Part shown: positions 23,806 to 32,262 of the stretch, piece by piece
Position numbering within the stretch: position 1 is the stretch's first letter
How the letters are laid out: each line of letters starts with the position of its first letter
Source: Pseudomonadota bacterium
GTDB taxonomy: Bacteria; Pseudomonadota; Gammaproteobacteria; Steroidobacterales; Steroidobacteraceae
Direction of reading: 5' to 3'
DNA length: 64,000 nucleotides
Assembly: GCA_021849615.1 (NCBI GenBank)
Contig: JAJZSQ010000005.1
Location: forward strand, 576 to 64,575
The notes under the pieces: model-generated
Databases searched by the model: none
Told to the model about the DNA's origin: nothing
Seen by the model: the letters and a program-made list of their open reading frames with translations, nothing else
Program-made: the position numbers and the translations under genes

Positions 23806-25236
23806 GTGAGTGAGATGAACGAACACAAAATCCACGTTGAATTTCCCGGTCGTATCGTCCTGGTCGGATTCGGCAGCATCGGTCAGGGCGTCCTGCCGCT
23901 GTTGCTGCGGCACATCGGCGTGCCCGCCGAGCGCATCACCATCGTGACGGCCGAGGACAAGGGCAACGCGGAGGCCGAGCAGTACGGCGTGCGTTTCATC
24001 CACGAGCCGCTGACGCGCGAGAACTACCGCCGCGTGCTCGGCCCGCTGCTCGGACGGGGTGATTTCCTTCTCAACGTGTCGGTGAACGTCTCGAGCCTGG
24101 CGCTGGTGAAGCTGTGCTGGGAGAAGGGCGCGATGTACCTCGACACCTGCATCGAGCCCTGGCCCGGCGGGTACACCGATCCGACCGTCCCGGCCGGGCG
24201 GCGCACCAACTACGCGCTGCGCGAGGAGGCGCTCGCGCTGCGCGCGGGCAACGAGCGCGCGCCGACCGCGGTGCTCACCCACGGCGCCAATCCTGGTCTG
24301 GTCTCGCATCTGGTGAAGCAGGCGATGCTGAACATCGCGGCCGACACGGGCGTGAACGTCCGCACCCCCGGCTCGCGCGCCGAATGGGCCGCGCTCGCCC
24401 GTCAGCTCGGTGTGAAGGTCATTCACGTCGCCGAGCGCGACTCCCAGCGCGCCCAGCTGCCGAAGGAGCCCGGGGAGTTCGTCAACACCTGGTCGATCGA
24501 CGGGTTTGTGAGCGAGGGTTCGCAGCCCTGTGAGATGGGCTGGGGCACGCACGAGCGGAATTTTCCGCGCGACGGCAAGCGCCACGAGTCCGGTTGCCAG
24601 GCGGCGATCTACCTGATGCAGCCGGGTGCAGCGACCCGGGTGCGCACCTGGACGCCGCGCGCCGGGCACTTCTACGGCTTTTGCATCACGCACGGGGAGG
24701 CGATCTCGATTGCCGATTACCTCACCGTGCGCGAGGGCTCGCAGGTGGTCTACCGTCCGACGGTGCACTACGCCTATCACCCGTGCGACCAGGCGGTGAT
24801 GTCCGTGCACGAGCTCGCCGGGCGCAACTACGTGCAGCAGGAGCGCCAGCGGCTGCTGATGAACGAAATCGTCACCGGCATCGATGAGCTCGGCGTGCTG
24901 CTCGCCGGGCACAAGAAGAATGCCTACTGGTTCGGCTCGCAGCTGTCGATCGAGGAGGCGCGTCAGCTCGCGCCGTGGAACAACGCCACCAGTCTGCAGG
25001 TCACTGTCGCGGTGCTCTCGGGGGTGATCTGGGCGATGGAGAACCCCAACCGGGGCATCGTCGAGCCCGAGGAGATGGATTTCGAGCGCAACCTCGAGAT
25101 CTGCCGACCCTATCTCGGACCGATGGTCGGGCAGTACACGGACTGGACGCCCCTGCACGAGCGCGGCCGGCTGTTCCCCGAGGACATCGACGCCTCCGAT
25201 CCCTGGCAGTTCAAGAACGTCCGGGTCGCCTGGTAG
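23806..25236 (+). CDS. hss: Homospermidine synthase
   Basis: The NAD-dependent enzyme makes homospermidine from two putrescines. The 476-residue length fits. Blocks seen are IVLVGFGSIGQGVLPLLLRH (dinucleotide-binding strand and loop, about residues 17-36), CIEPWPGGYTDP, LTHGANPGLVSHLVKQA, WGTHERNFPRDG, PTVHYAYHPCDQAVMSVHE and SLQVTVAVLSGVIWAMENP. The GTG at 23806 and the ATG at 23815 are both possible starts; the ATG gives MNEHKIHVEF. Substrate supply would start with SpeA encoded at 19913-21892. Confidence 0.95.
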   Translation: MSEMNEHKIHVEFPGRIVLVGFGSIGQGVLPLLLRHIGVPAERITIVTAEDKGNAEAEQYGVRFIHEPLTRENYRRVLGPLLGRGDFLLNVSVNVSSLALVKLCWEKGAMYLDTCIEPWPGGYTDPTVPAGRRTNYALREEALALRAGNERAPTAVLTHGANPGLVSHLVKQAMLNIAADTGVNVRTPGSRAEWAALARQLGVKVIHVAERDSQRAQLPKEPGEFVNTWSIDGFVSEGSQPCEMGWGTHERNFPRDGKRHESGCQAAIYLMQPGAATRVRTWTPRAGHFYGFCITHGEAISIADYLTVREGSQVVYRPTVHYAYHPCDQAVMSVHELAGRNYVQQERQRLLMNEIVTGIDELGVLLAGHKKNAYWFGSQLSIEEARQLAPWNNATSLQVTVAVLSGVIWAMENPNRGIVEPEEMDFERNLEICRPYLGPMVGQYTDWTPLHERGRLFPEDIDASDPWQFKNVRVAW

Positions 25237-25241
25237 GCGCC

Positions 25242-25745
25242 TCAGGGCGCGGGGTAGGCGACCTCGACGATGACGAAGCGGCGCAGGCCGCCCGGCAGCT
25301 CGACGCTGAACTCCTCATCGAGGCGCCGGCCCATCAGTGCGCGGGCGAGCGGGGAGTCCATGCTGATGAAGCCCGGCTCGCGGTCGATCTCGTCCGGACC
25401 GACGATGCGGTAGCGGATTTCCTCCCCCGCTTCGGTCTCGAGCGTCACCCAGGCGCCGAAGAACACGCGGCGCGGATCCGACGGCGGCTGCTCCACGATC
25501 ACCATGCCCTGAAGCCGCTTGCGCAAGTAGCGCACGCGCCGGTCGATTTCACGCAGCCGTCGCTTGCCGTAGGTGTACTCGGCGTTCTCCGAGCGGTCGC
25601 CCTGGGCGGCCGCCTCGGCCACGGCGCGGGTCACCTGGGGCCGCTCGATGCGCCACAGCGCTTCGAGCTCCTCACGCAGCCGCGCCGCGCCCTGTGGCGT
25701 GATGTATTGCGAGGAGGCAGGCGAGGGCGGTCGGTAGCGGCTCAT
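25242..25745 (-). CDS. greB: Transcription elongation factor GreB
   Basis: GreB binds RNA polymerase through the secondary channel and stimulates cleavage of backtracked RNA. The 167-residue protein has the N-terminal coiled coil ([18 protein letters not shown], ending in [18 protein letters not shown] with the acidic tip) and the C-terminal FKBP-like domain ([26 protein letters not shown]). The YGKRRLRE segment separates GreB from GreA. It is convergent with hss, with only 5 bases between the stops. Confidence 0.94.
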   Translation of the reverse strand: MSRYRPPSPASSQYITPQGAARLREELEALWRIERPQVTRAVAEAAAQGDRSENAEYTYGKRRLREIDRRVRYLRKRLQGMVIVEQPPSDPRRVFFGAWVTLETEAGEEIRYRIVGPDEIDREPGFISMDSPLARALMGRRLDEEFSVELPGGLRRFVIVEVAYPAP

Positions 25746-25853
25746 GGTCTGTGCGGTCCCTGCCGGCGCCGCGGGCGGTCGTGGTCGCAGAATCGCGACA
25801 TTCTGCGCACGGCATCACGGTCCGCACGGCGGCCGGGGCGTTAGGCTTCGATC

Positions 25854-26060
25854 GTGGCCGTGAAGTATTACACGCACTTCCTGACCGGTGGCGGGGTCGA
25901 GCCCGAGAGCCCGATGACGCACGAGTGGAGCGGCGTGGTGGAATTGCTCGAGCCGCTGCGCGACCGGCGTGAACTCGGCGAACTGCGTTCGCTGCTGGCG
26001 GTGAATTTCAACCTGGAATCCGAGGACATCCGGATTCTGCACTGGGCACGTCTGCACTGA
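25854..26060 (+). CDS. Small conserved 68-residue protein
   Basis: GTG 25854 opens MAVKYYTHFLTGGGVEPESP, then WSGVVELLEPLRDRRELG and NFNLESEDIRILHWARLH. The sequence is compact and protein-like with no signal or membrane segment; no function is recognised. It is followed by a textbook terminator at 26107, which supports it as a real, monocistronic gene. It is divergent from greB. Confidence 0.6.
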   Translation: MAVKYYTHFLTGGGVEPESPMTHEWSGVVELLEPLRDRRELGELRSLLAVNFNLESEDIRILHWARLH

Positions 26061-26106
26061 AGTCCCCCCTGGACGGACGGGCGCTCGACGCTCATCCGCC
26101 CCATCG

Positions 26107-26137
26107 CCCCGATCCGCCCCCGGATCGGGGCTTTTTT
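26107..26137 (+). terminator. Rho-independent terminator
   Basis: CCCCGATCCG (26107-26116) pairs perfectly with CGGATCGGGG (26121-26130) around a CCCC loop, followed by C and six T. It ends the transcript of the 68-residue gene, ahead of the L,D-transpeptidase gene. Confidence 0.92.
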
Positions 26138-26187
26138 CGCTGTCGCCAAACCCCGAAACGGCGGACGAGATGTCATAATGTGAGGCT

Positions 26188-27420
26188 ATGAAACGCGTCA
26201 ACTTCTGCGTGATCTTCGCCGTTTGCCTGCCTCTGACAGCGCTCGGCTGCGCCACGGCCGTGGCGCGCACCGCGACCGCACCCTCCGGCGCCGCTGCGCC
26301 CGCTGCAGCCCAGAGCGCCCTGCCGCCTCCCATCCAGACCGAGCGCTTCGTGCTGAAGCCCGGTCAGGATGTGATCGGCCAGGTTCAGATGGTGAGGCTC
26401 AAGCCGCATCAGGTGCTCTCTGACGTCGCACGCGAGTTCGACGTCGGGTACGACGCGATCCGTCATGCCAATCCGAAGGTCGATCCGTGGCTGGCGCCGG
26501 TCGGCACGCCGGTCGTGGTGCCGACGCAGTTCATCCTGCCCGACGCGCCGCACGTGGGCATCGTCGTCGACTTGGCGGCGATGCGCCTGTTCTATTTTCC
26601 GCCCCACCGACCGGGAGAGCCGCAGGTCGTGATCACCCACCCGGTCGGCATCGGCCGGCTCGGCTGGCCGACCCCGACGGGCGTGACTTACGTGGCCGGA
26701 CACATCGCGCATCCGGCCTGGATCGTGCCGCGCTCGATTCTCGCCGAGCATGCCCACGAGGGTGTGCCGCTGACGCACGTGGTGCCGGCGGGCCCGAACA
26801 ACCCGCTCGGCCAGTATGCGATGCCACTCGCCTGGGCCGGCTATCTGATCCACGGCACCGACAAGCCGGCCGGCGTCGGCCGGCGCGTCAGCCACGGCTG
26901 CATCCACCTGTACCCGGAGGACATCAAGCAGCTGTTCCGCCAAGTGCCGAACGGCACCCCGGTGCGGGTCGTCAATCAGCCGTATCTGTTCGGCTGGAAG
27001 CACGGGCGGCTGTACATGCAGGCCTACGGTCCGCTCAAGGACGACAAGCGGCCGTGGAAGACCAATGCCACGTTGCTCGACCGGATGCTGACGCACCAAT
27101 TGATTCATCGATTGGCGCACGCACGCGAGCGCATCGACTGGAGCCGCGTGCGCGCGCTGGTGGCGACCCCGAAGGTGGTGCCGCTGCCGGTGTCCGGCCG
27201 CGGACTGGTCGGTTCGGGCCTGCAGGCGACGCTCGTGCAGAACCGTGTACCGAAAGGCTCGGCCTGGAACGGCAAGAGCGGCCTGCCGCTCAGCACCGCG
27301 GAGTTCCACAAGATCATGGCCCGCTACGATGCCTCGCTCAAAGACAAGCGCAAGGCGCGGGGTAAGAACAAGTCCGCAGATGCGCGCGCCGCCGGCGCGC
27401 GCGCCGTACACGCGTCCTGA
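26188..27420 (+). CDS. L,D-transpeptidase (YkuD family), lipoprotein-like
   Basis: 410 residues. An N-terminal signal ends in a lipobox-like LTALGC (Cys about 21), giving an envelope protein. A LysM-like segment (HQVLSDVAREFDVGYDAIRHAN) precedes the catalytic YkuD domain, with the substrate HxxxxxxxxxxxxxSHGCIHL type motif: IHGTDKPAGVGRRVSHGCIH, where the Cys is the nucleophile. It would form 3-3 peptidoglycan cross-links or attach proteins to peptidoglycan. The Lys/Ala-rich C-tail is unusual. CATAAT ends 8 bases before the ATG. Confidence 0.92.
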   Translation: MKRVNFCVIFAVCLPLTALGCATAVARTATAPSGAAAPAAAQSALPPPIQTERFVLKPGQDVIGQVQMVRLKPHQVLSDVAREFDVGYDAIRHANPKVDPWLAPVGTPVVVPTQFILPDAPHVGIVVDLAAMRLFYFPPHRPGEPQVVITHPVGIGRLGWPTPTGVTYVAGHIAHPAWIVPRSILAEHAHEGVPLTHVVPAGPNNPLGQYAMPLAWAGYLIHGTDKPAGVGRRVSHGCIHLYPEDIKQLFRQVPNGTPVRVVNQPYLFGWKHGRLYMQAYGPLKDDKRPWKTNATLLDRMLTHQLIHRLAHARERIDWSRVRALVATPKVVPLPVSGRGLVGSGLQATLVQNRVPKGSAWNGKSGLPLSTAEFHKIMARYDASLKDKRKARGKNKSADARAAGARAVHAS

Positions 27421-27428
27421 ATCGTGCA

Positions 27429-27449
27429 CCTCAGGCGCCGCGCCTGAGG
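27429..27449 (+). terminator. Hairpin after the L,D-transpeptidase gene
   Basis: CCTCAGGCGC (27429-27438) and GCGCCTGAGG (27440-27449) form a perfect inverted repeat 8 bases after the stop. There is no U-run, so this may be a weak or Rho-assisted terminator. Confidence 0.4.
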
Positions 27450-27543
27450 CGCGCCAAGGTTGCGGCCGCGGCGCGGGCCGCTTGGCACCTGTGGTAGAGT
27501 CCACGCGCCGTTCGACCCATAACAACGCCGCGGGGATATATCG

Positions 27544-29130
27544 GTGGTAGAAGGCGGTCCGGGCCTTTCCCTCCAGGTCAATGACGCAGAGGCGGCGGTG
27601 GCGCATCGCCAGCCGGTCACCGCATTCGTCGGCCGAACCCTCAAGGGACCGCTCAACCGCGCGGTACCGGTCGGAAGTTTCGCGGAATTCCAACAGATCT
27701 TCGGCGGGCTGTGGCAGCCCTCGACGCTCTCTTACGCAGTGGAACAGTTCTTCGCCAGCGGCGCCAGTCGTGCGCTCGTGGTGCGCGTCGCCAACGGTGC
27801 GCGCGCCCCGACGCTGGCACTGCCGGCCGGGGCCGAGACGCTGCGGCTTGCCGGTCTTGAACCCGGCTCACGCGAATATCTGCGCGCCTCGGTCGATTAC
27901 GACGGCATCGCCGAGACCGACGCGCTGTTCAACCTGGTGGTGCAGCGAACGCGCGCGGCCGGGTCCGAGCGCGTCGAGGATCAGGAAATCTTCCGCCGCC
28001 TGTCGGTGGCGAGCGGCGCGGAGCGCTGCCTCACCGGAGTGCTGCTGCACTCACAGCTCGTGCGGGTTATCCCGCCGCTGCCCGCGCAGCGTCCGGATCG
28101 CTCACCTCCCGGTGCCGGCGGGATCGGCATCGGCTATGTCGGCTCGAACAGCGACGGGGACGACGGTGCACCGGTCACCGATTACGATCTGATCGGCTCG
28201 GCCGCTGAGCGCACGGGCCTGTTCGCATTGCACGACGAGCCGTTCGATTTTCTCTGCATTCCGCCCCTCAGCCGCGAACAGGATGTCGGCCTCGGCACGC
28301 TGCTGGTGGCGGCCCGTCTGTGCCGGGAAAGTCATGCGATGCTCATTGTCGACCCGCCGGCGGCCTGGGACAGCCCGCAGACGGCGCTTGAGGCGATGCG
28401 CAAATGGCCATTCCGCAGCGATCACGCGGTGATGTACTACCCGCGGCTGCGCGCGTTCGACCAGCTGCGCGGGCGGATCGAGACGTTCGCCTGCTGCGGG
28501 GCGGCCGCGGGGCTGCTGTCGCGGGCCGAGGAAAGCGGGCTCGCCGCGAGCGCCGAGGAGGAGCCGGTCCTGCGCGCCGGGCTGCAGCCAGCCTTCGAGA
28601 TCTCCGCGTCGCAGCGGCTGCGTCTGGCGCTCACCGGCATCAATACGCTCTCGGCGAACCGCGCCGGTGCGGCTGGGGCGGTCCGTGCGCGCACCCTGGC
28701 AGCCGGCGCCGGGGGATCGCCCGACTGGTCGTTTCTCAACGCGCGGCGCCTGGCGCTGCGCATCGCGGCGAGCGTCGAGCGCGGCACGCGCTGGATGCTC
28801 TTCGAACAGAACGCTCCGCCCACCTGGGCGCGCGGCTGCTCGCTGGTCGATGCGTATCTCGCGCGGCTCGCCGCCGAAGGGGCGTTCGTCGGCGACTCGC
28901 GCGATGAACGCTATTTCGTGGTGTGCGACGAGCGCATCAACCCCGCGCAGTCGATCGCTGCCGGTTCGGTCAATCTGCTGTTCGGCATCGCCGCGCGCCG
29001 TCCCGGGGAATTCGATACCTGGCTGGTCAGCCACCAGCAGGAGGCAAGCCGTGCCCGCCCGGTGTCGGTCAATCGCTTGGCGATGCGCCCGAGCGGCTAC
29101 AGTCCGGCGGAGTTTGCGCTCCGTCATTGA
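27544..29130 (+). CDS. Orphan contractile tail sheath-like protein
   Basis: 528 residues, from GTG 27544. The N-terminus (VTAFVGRTLKGPLNRAVPVG, SFAEFQQIFGG, YAVEQFFASGASRALVVRV) and the C-terminus (WSFLNARRLALRIAASVERG, TRWMLFEQNAPPTWARGCSL, then FLCIPPL and YFVVCDERINP elements) are diagnostic of phage, pyocin and extracellular contractile injection sheath proteins. The variable middle is present. No tube, baseplate, spike, ATPase or capsid gene lies on either side: neighbours are an L,D-transpeptidase, a hydrolase and plsB. It is therefore either a domesticated sheath or part of an unlinked injection system. Base composition matches the surroundings. Confidence 0.82.
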   Translation: MVEGGPGLSLQVNDAEAAVAHRQPVTAFVGRTLKGPLNRAVPVGSFAEFQQIFGGLWQPSTLSYAVEQFFASGASRALVVRVANGARAPTLALPAGAETLRLAGLEPGSREYLRASVDYDGIAETDALFNLVVQRTRAAGSERVEDQEIFRRLSVASGAERCLTGVLLHSQLVRVIPPLPAQRPDRSPPGAGGIGIGYVGSNSDGDDGAPVTDYDLIGSAAERTGLFALHDEPFDFLCIPPLSREQDVGLGTLLVAARLCRESHAMLIVDPPAAWDSPQTALEAMRKWPFRSDHAVMYYPRLRAFDQLRGRIETFACCGAAAGLLSRAEESGLAASAEEEPVLRAGLQPAFEISASQRLRLALTGINTLSANRAGAAGAVRARTLAAGAGGSPDWSFLNARRLALRIAASVERGTRWMLFEQNAPPTWARGCSLVDAYLARLAAEGAFVGDSRDERYFVVCDERINPAQSIAAGSVNLLFGIAARRPGEFDTWLVSHQQEASRARPVSVNRLAMRPSGYSPAEFALRH

Positions 29131-29182
29131 GCGCACCGCGTCGCCTATGGCCTCGCGCGGCGTTTGACGGCATCATTACCGG

Positions 29183-29761
29183 ATGAGTGAACAGGCGCCT
29201 TCCCCGCAGGAGCGCTCCGGCGCGCCCGCCGAGGCCGTACCGCAGCGACACGTGGTCTTCTCGCACGGCCAGGCGAGCGGCCCGTGGGGCCGCAAAATCA
29301 CGGCGCTCGCCGAAGTGGTGCGCAGCGAAGGCTACGAGGCGCATTCGGTCGACTATCGCGGCATCGATGCGCCGCGCGAGCGGATTGCGCGGCTTGCCGA
29401 CTACTGCAAGGAGTTGAGCGGGGACCTGGTGCTCGTCGGCTCGAGCCTCGGCGGTTACGTCACCGTCGCCAGCGCCTCGGTGCTGCACGCGCGGGGGATC
29501 TTTCTGATGGCCCCGGCGCTGTATTTTGCTGAGCTGGCGCCGCTGCGCCCGGGCATCGTCGATTGTCCAGCCGCCGTGGTGCACGGGTGGCGCGACGAGG
29601 TCGTGCCCTACGAGCACAGCGTGCGCTTCGCGCAGAGCTGCCGCGCGGCGCTGCATCTGCTCGACAGCGACCACAACCTGCACAACCAGATTCGCGTGAT
29701 CCAGAATCTGTTCGAGTACTTTCTCATAGCGCTCGATCTGCCCACGCTCTCCTGCGACTGA
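29183..29761 (+). CDS. Alpha/beta hydrolase
   Basis: 192 residues. The nucleophile elbow GSSLGG (Ser about residue 87), the acid in HGWRDEVVP and the His in DSDHNLH complete a Ser-Asp-His triad. The HVVFSHGQASGPWGRKI start gives the oxyanion region. It resembles small YqiA/YcfP-like esterases acting in the cytoplasm. Substrate unknown. It lies between the sheath-like gene and plsB, same strand, with gaps of 52 and 60 bases. Confidence 0.85.
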   Translation: MSEQAPSPQERSGAPAEAVPQRHVVFSHGQASGPWGRKITALAEVVRSEGYEAHSVDYRGIDAPRERIARLADYCKELSGDLVLVGSSLGGYVTVASASVLHARGIFLMAPALYFAELAPLRPGIVDCPAAVVHGWRDEVVPYEHSVRFAQSCRAALHLLDSDHNLHNQIRVIQNLFEYFLIALDLPTLSCD

Positions 29762-29821
29762 GTCCGGCGGCGTGAGCGGGCGGGGGGATGCGCCGCGGCG
29801 GGCAGCGGGCGGGACGACGGC

Positions 29822-32248
29822 ATGAACTGGTTCTTGCAACGAGTGGCGTCGCTGTGGGTGCGCTGCCGGATCCTGCCGGAGGATGCCGCAGCGCGTCTGC
29901 GTGAGCGCCACAAACCGGTCTGCTACGTGCTCGAGCGGCACAGCGGCATCGATCTGGCCGTGCTGCAGAGCGTGTGCGAGCGGTTGCACCTGCCGCGCCC
30001 GCGCAAGCGCCTCCTGCACCGGCGCGGCGAACTGCGCTCGTTTTTCTATCTGACGCGCCTGCGCGGGGTCTGGAACGAGCGGCTCGACCGCCGTCCGCCG
30101 CCGCAGATCGAGCAACTGCTGCGGGCGCTCGATGCTGATCCCGAGGCCGACGTCGAGCTGGTGCCGGTGGCCGTCTACTGGGGGCGCGCGCCGCAGCGCG
30201 AGCAGTCGTGGTTCCGGCTGCTGCTAGTGGAAAATTGGGCGCTCACTAGCCGGGTGCGCAAGTTCCTGCAGGTGCTGTTCAACGGCCGCAATGCGCTGCT
30301 GGAGTTCGAGGAGCCGATCTCGCTGCGCAGTCTGGTGGGCGAGGAGCGCGGGCTGGCGCTGCGCGGGCGGCGCGTGACCCGCTCGCTGCGAGCGCTGTAC
30401 GTGCAGCGGCGCGCCGCGCGCATCGGGCCGGATCTGTCGCACCGGCGCGTGGTGGTCACGCGCGTGCTGCGCACCAGCGCAGTGCGCAGCGCCGCGGCCC
30501 AGCTGATGCGCGAGAAGAAGCTCACGCGTCGCGCGGCGCTGCGTGAGGCGGCCGGGTACGCCAACGAGATCGCGGCCAATTACTCCCATGCCTTCGTGCG
30601 CTTTCTTGAGCGGGTGCTGACCTGGTTGTGGAACCGGCTGTACGACGGGGTAACCGTCGGGCACCTCGAGACGCTCGAGCGGGCCGCGCAGGGCAATGAA
30701 ATCGTCTATGTGCCCTGCCACCGCAGTCACATGGACTACATGCTGTTGTCGTACGTGATCTACGTCAACGGCTATGCGCCGCCGCACATCGCCGCGGGCA
30801 TCAACCTCAACCTGCCGATCGTCGGGCGGTTCCTGCGCATGGGCGGGGCGTTCTTCATCCGCCGCCGCTTCGGGGGCAACGCGCTCTACACCGTGGTGTT
30901 CATGAAGTACCTCGCCGCCATCATGGCCCGAGGGCACTCCATCGAATACTTCATCGAGGGCGGGCGCAGCCGCACCGGGCGGCTGCTGCAGCCGAAGACC
31001 GGGATGCTCTCGATGACGGTGCGCAGCTTCCTGCGCGATCCGCTGCGCCCGGTGGTGTTCGTGCCGGTGTACTTCGGCTACGAGCGTATCATCGAGGGTA
31101 CGACCTATATCGGGGAGCTCTCCGGCAAACCGAAGGAGAAGGAGAGCGTGCTCGGGCTGGTGCGCTCCCTCGGCCGGCTGCGCGAGCGCTTCGGCCGGGT
31201 GCACGTGAACCTCGGTGAACCGATCGCCCTCGAGGCGATCCTGGACCGGCACGGGCCTTGGCGCGAGCAATGCTTCGATGAGGCAACGCGTGCCGCCTGG
31301 GTGAGCGCGGCGGTCGATGAACTCGCCGGGCGCATCATGTGCAACATCAACGCAGCCGCGGCGGTCACGCCGGTGAACCTGCTCGCGATGGTGCTGCTCG
31401 CCATGCCGCGCCAGGCGCTGCCGGAGGACGACCTGACGAGGCAGATCGATCTGTACCGCGCACTGCTCGCCGGCTGCCCGTACAGCGAGCGGGTCACGGT
31501 GAGCGAGCTCACCGGGACGCAGACCATCGCCTACGGGGAGTCGCTGAAGGTGCTCGAGCGCCTCACCTATCCGTCCGGTGACGTGCTGCGCATGAGCGAT
31601 GAGAGCGCGGTGCTCGCCGCCTACTTCCGCAACAACATTCTGCACCTGTTCGCGTTGCCGTCACTGATCGCGTGCGTATTCCTCAGCAACGCCGCGGTGC
31701 CGCACGAGGACATCCTGCGTCTCGCCGGGCGCATCTATCCGTACATCGCTGCGGAACTGTTCCTGCGCTGGAGCGAGGAGGAGCTGCCGGCAGTGGTCGA
31801 AACCGTGCTCGGTGAGTTCGCCCGCCACGGGCTGATCGAGCGCGACCCGCACGGGGCGCTGTGGCGCCGTCCGCCGCCCTCGAGCGCCCAGGCGATGCAG
31901 CTGTCGATCCTGGCTCAGGCGACGCTGCAGACCATCGAGCGCTACTACCTCGCGATTGCGCTGCTGGTCGAGGCCGGCTCCGGGACGATCAGCCAGGCGA
32001 CGCTCGAGGAGCGCTGTCAACTCGCGGCGCAGCGTATCGCGCTGCTCTACGGGCTGAACTCCCCGGAGTTCTTTGATCGGGCACTGTTTGCGAACTTCAT
32101 CGACCTGCTGCGCCGGCGCGCCGTGGTGCGCGTCACCCGTGGCGGATTGCTAGAGTTCGACGAGGTGCTGATGCGCGTCGCCGCCGACGCGCAGTTCGTG
32201 CTGAGCGAACAGATCCGCCACAGCATCCTGCAGGTGACGCACGCCTGA
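29822..32248 (+). CDS. plsB: Glycerol-3-phosphate 1-O-acyltransferase PlsB
   Basis: The 808-residue membrane-associated enzyme acylates sn-1 of glycerol-3-phosphate, the first step in phospholipid synthesis. The catalytic HX4D box HRSHMD is at H300/D305, followed by GINLNLPIVGRFLRMGGAFF, FIEGGRSRTGRLL and VPVYFGYERIIEG, the four conserved acyltransferase blocks. The length matches PlsB of gammaproteobacteria. It probably has its own promoter after the hydrolase gene. Confidence 0.95.
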   Translation: MNWFLQRVASLWVRCRILPEDAAARLRERHKPVCYVLERHSGIDLAVLQSVCERLHLPRPRKRLLHRRGELRSFFYLTRLRGVWNERLDRRPPPQIEQLLRALDADPEADVELVPVAVYWGRAPQREQSWFRLLLVENWALTSRVRKFLQVLFNGRNALLEFEEPISLRSLVGEERGLALRGRRVTRSLRALYVQRRAARIGPDLSHRRVVVTRVLRTSAVRSAAAQLMREKKLTRRAALREAAGYANEIAANYSHAFVRFLERVLTWLWNRLYDGVTVGHLETLERAAQGNEIVYVPCHRSHMDYMLLSYVIYVNGYAPPHIAAGINLNLPIVGRFLRMGGAFFIRRRFGGNALYTVVFMKYLAAIMARGHSIEYFIEGGRSRTGRLLQPKTGMLSMTVRSFLRDPLRPVVFVPVYFGYERIIEGTTYIGELSGKPKEKESVLGLVRSLGRLRERFGRVHVNLGEPIALEAILDRHGPWREQCFDEATRAAWVSAAVDELAGRIMCNINAAAAVTPVNLLAMVLLAMPRQALPEDDLTRQIDLYRALLAGCPYSERVTVSELTGTQTIAYGESLKVLERLTYPSGDVLRMSDESAVLAAYFRNNILHLFALPSLIACVFLSNAAVPHEDILRLAGRIYPYIAAELFLRWSEEELPAVVETVLGEFARHGLIERDPHGALWRRPPPSSAQAMQLSILAQATLQTIERYYLAIALLVEAGSGTISQATLEERCQLAAQRIALLYGLNSPEFFDRALFANFIDLLRRRAVVRVTRGGLLEFDEVLMRVAADAQFVLSEQIRHSILQVTHA

Positions 32249-32262
32249 GGCTTCGCCCGCGC

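Noticed and set aside
27544-29130. Prophage or tailocin cluster
   Set aside because: Only the sheath-like gene is present; flanking genes are chromosomal and no other phage function is visible.
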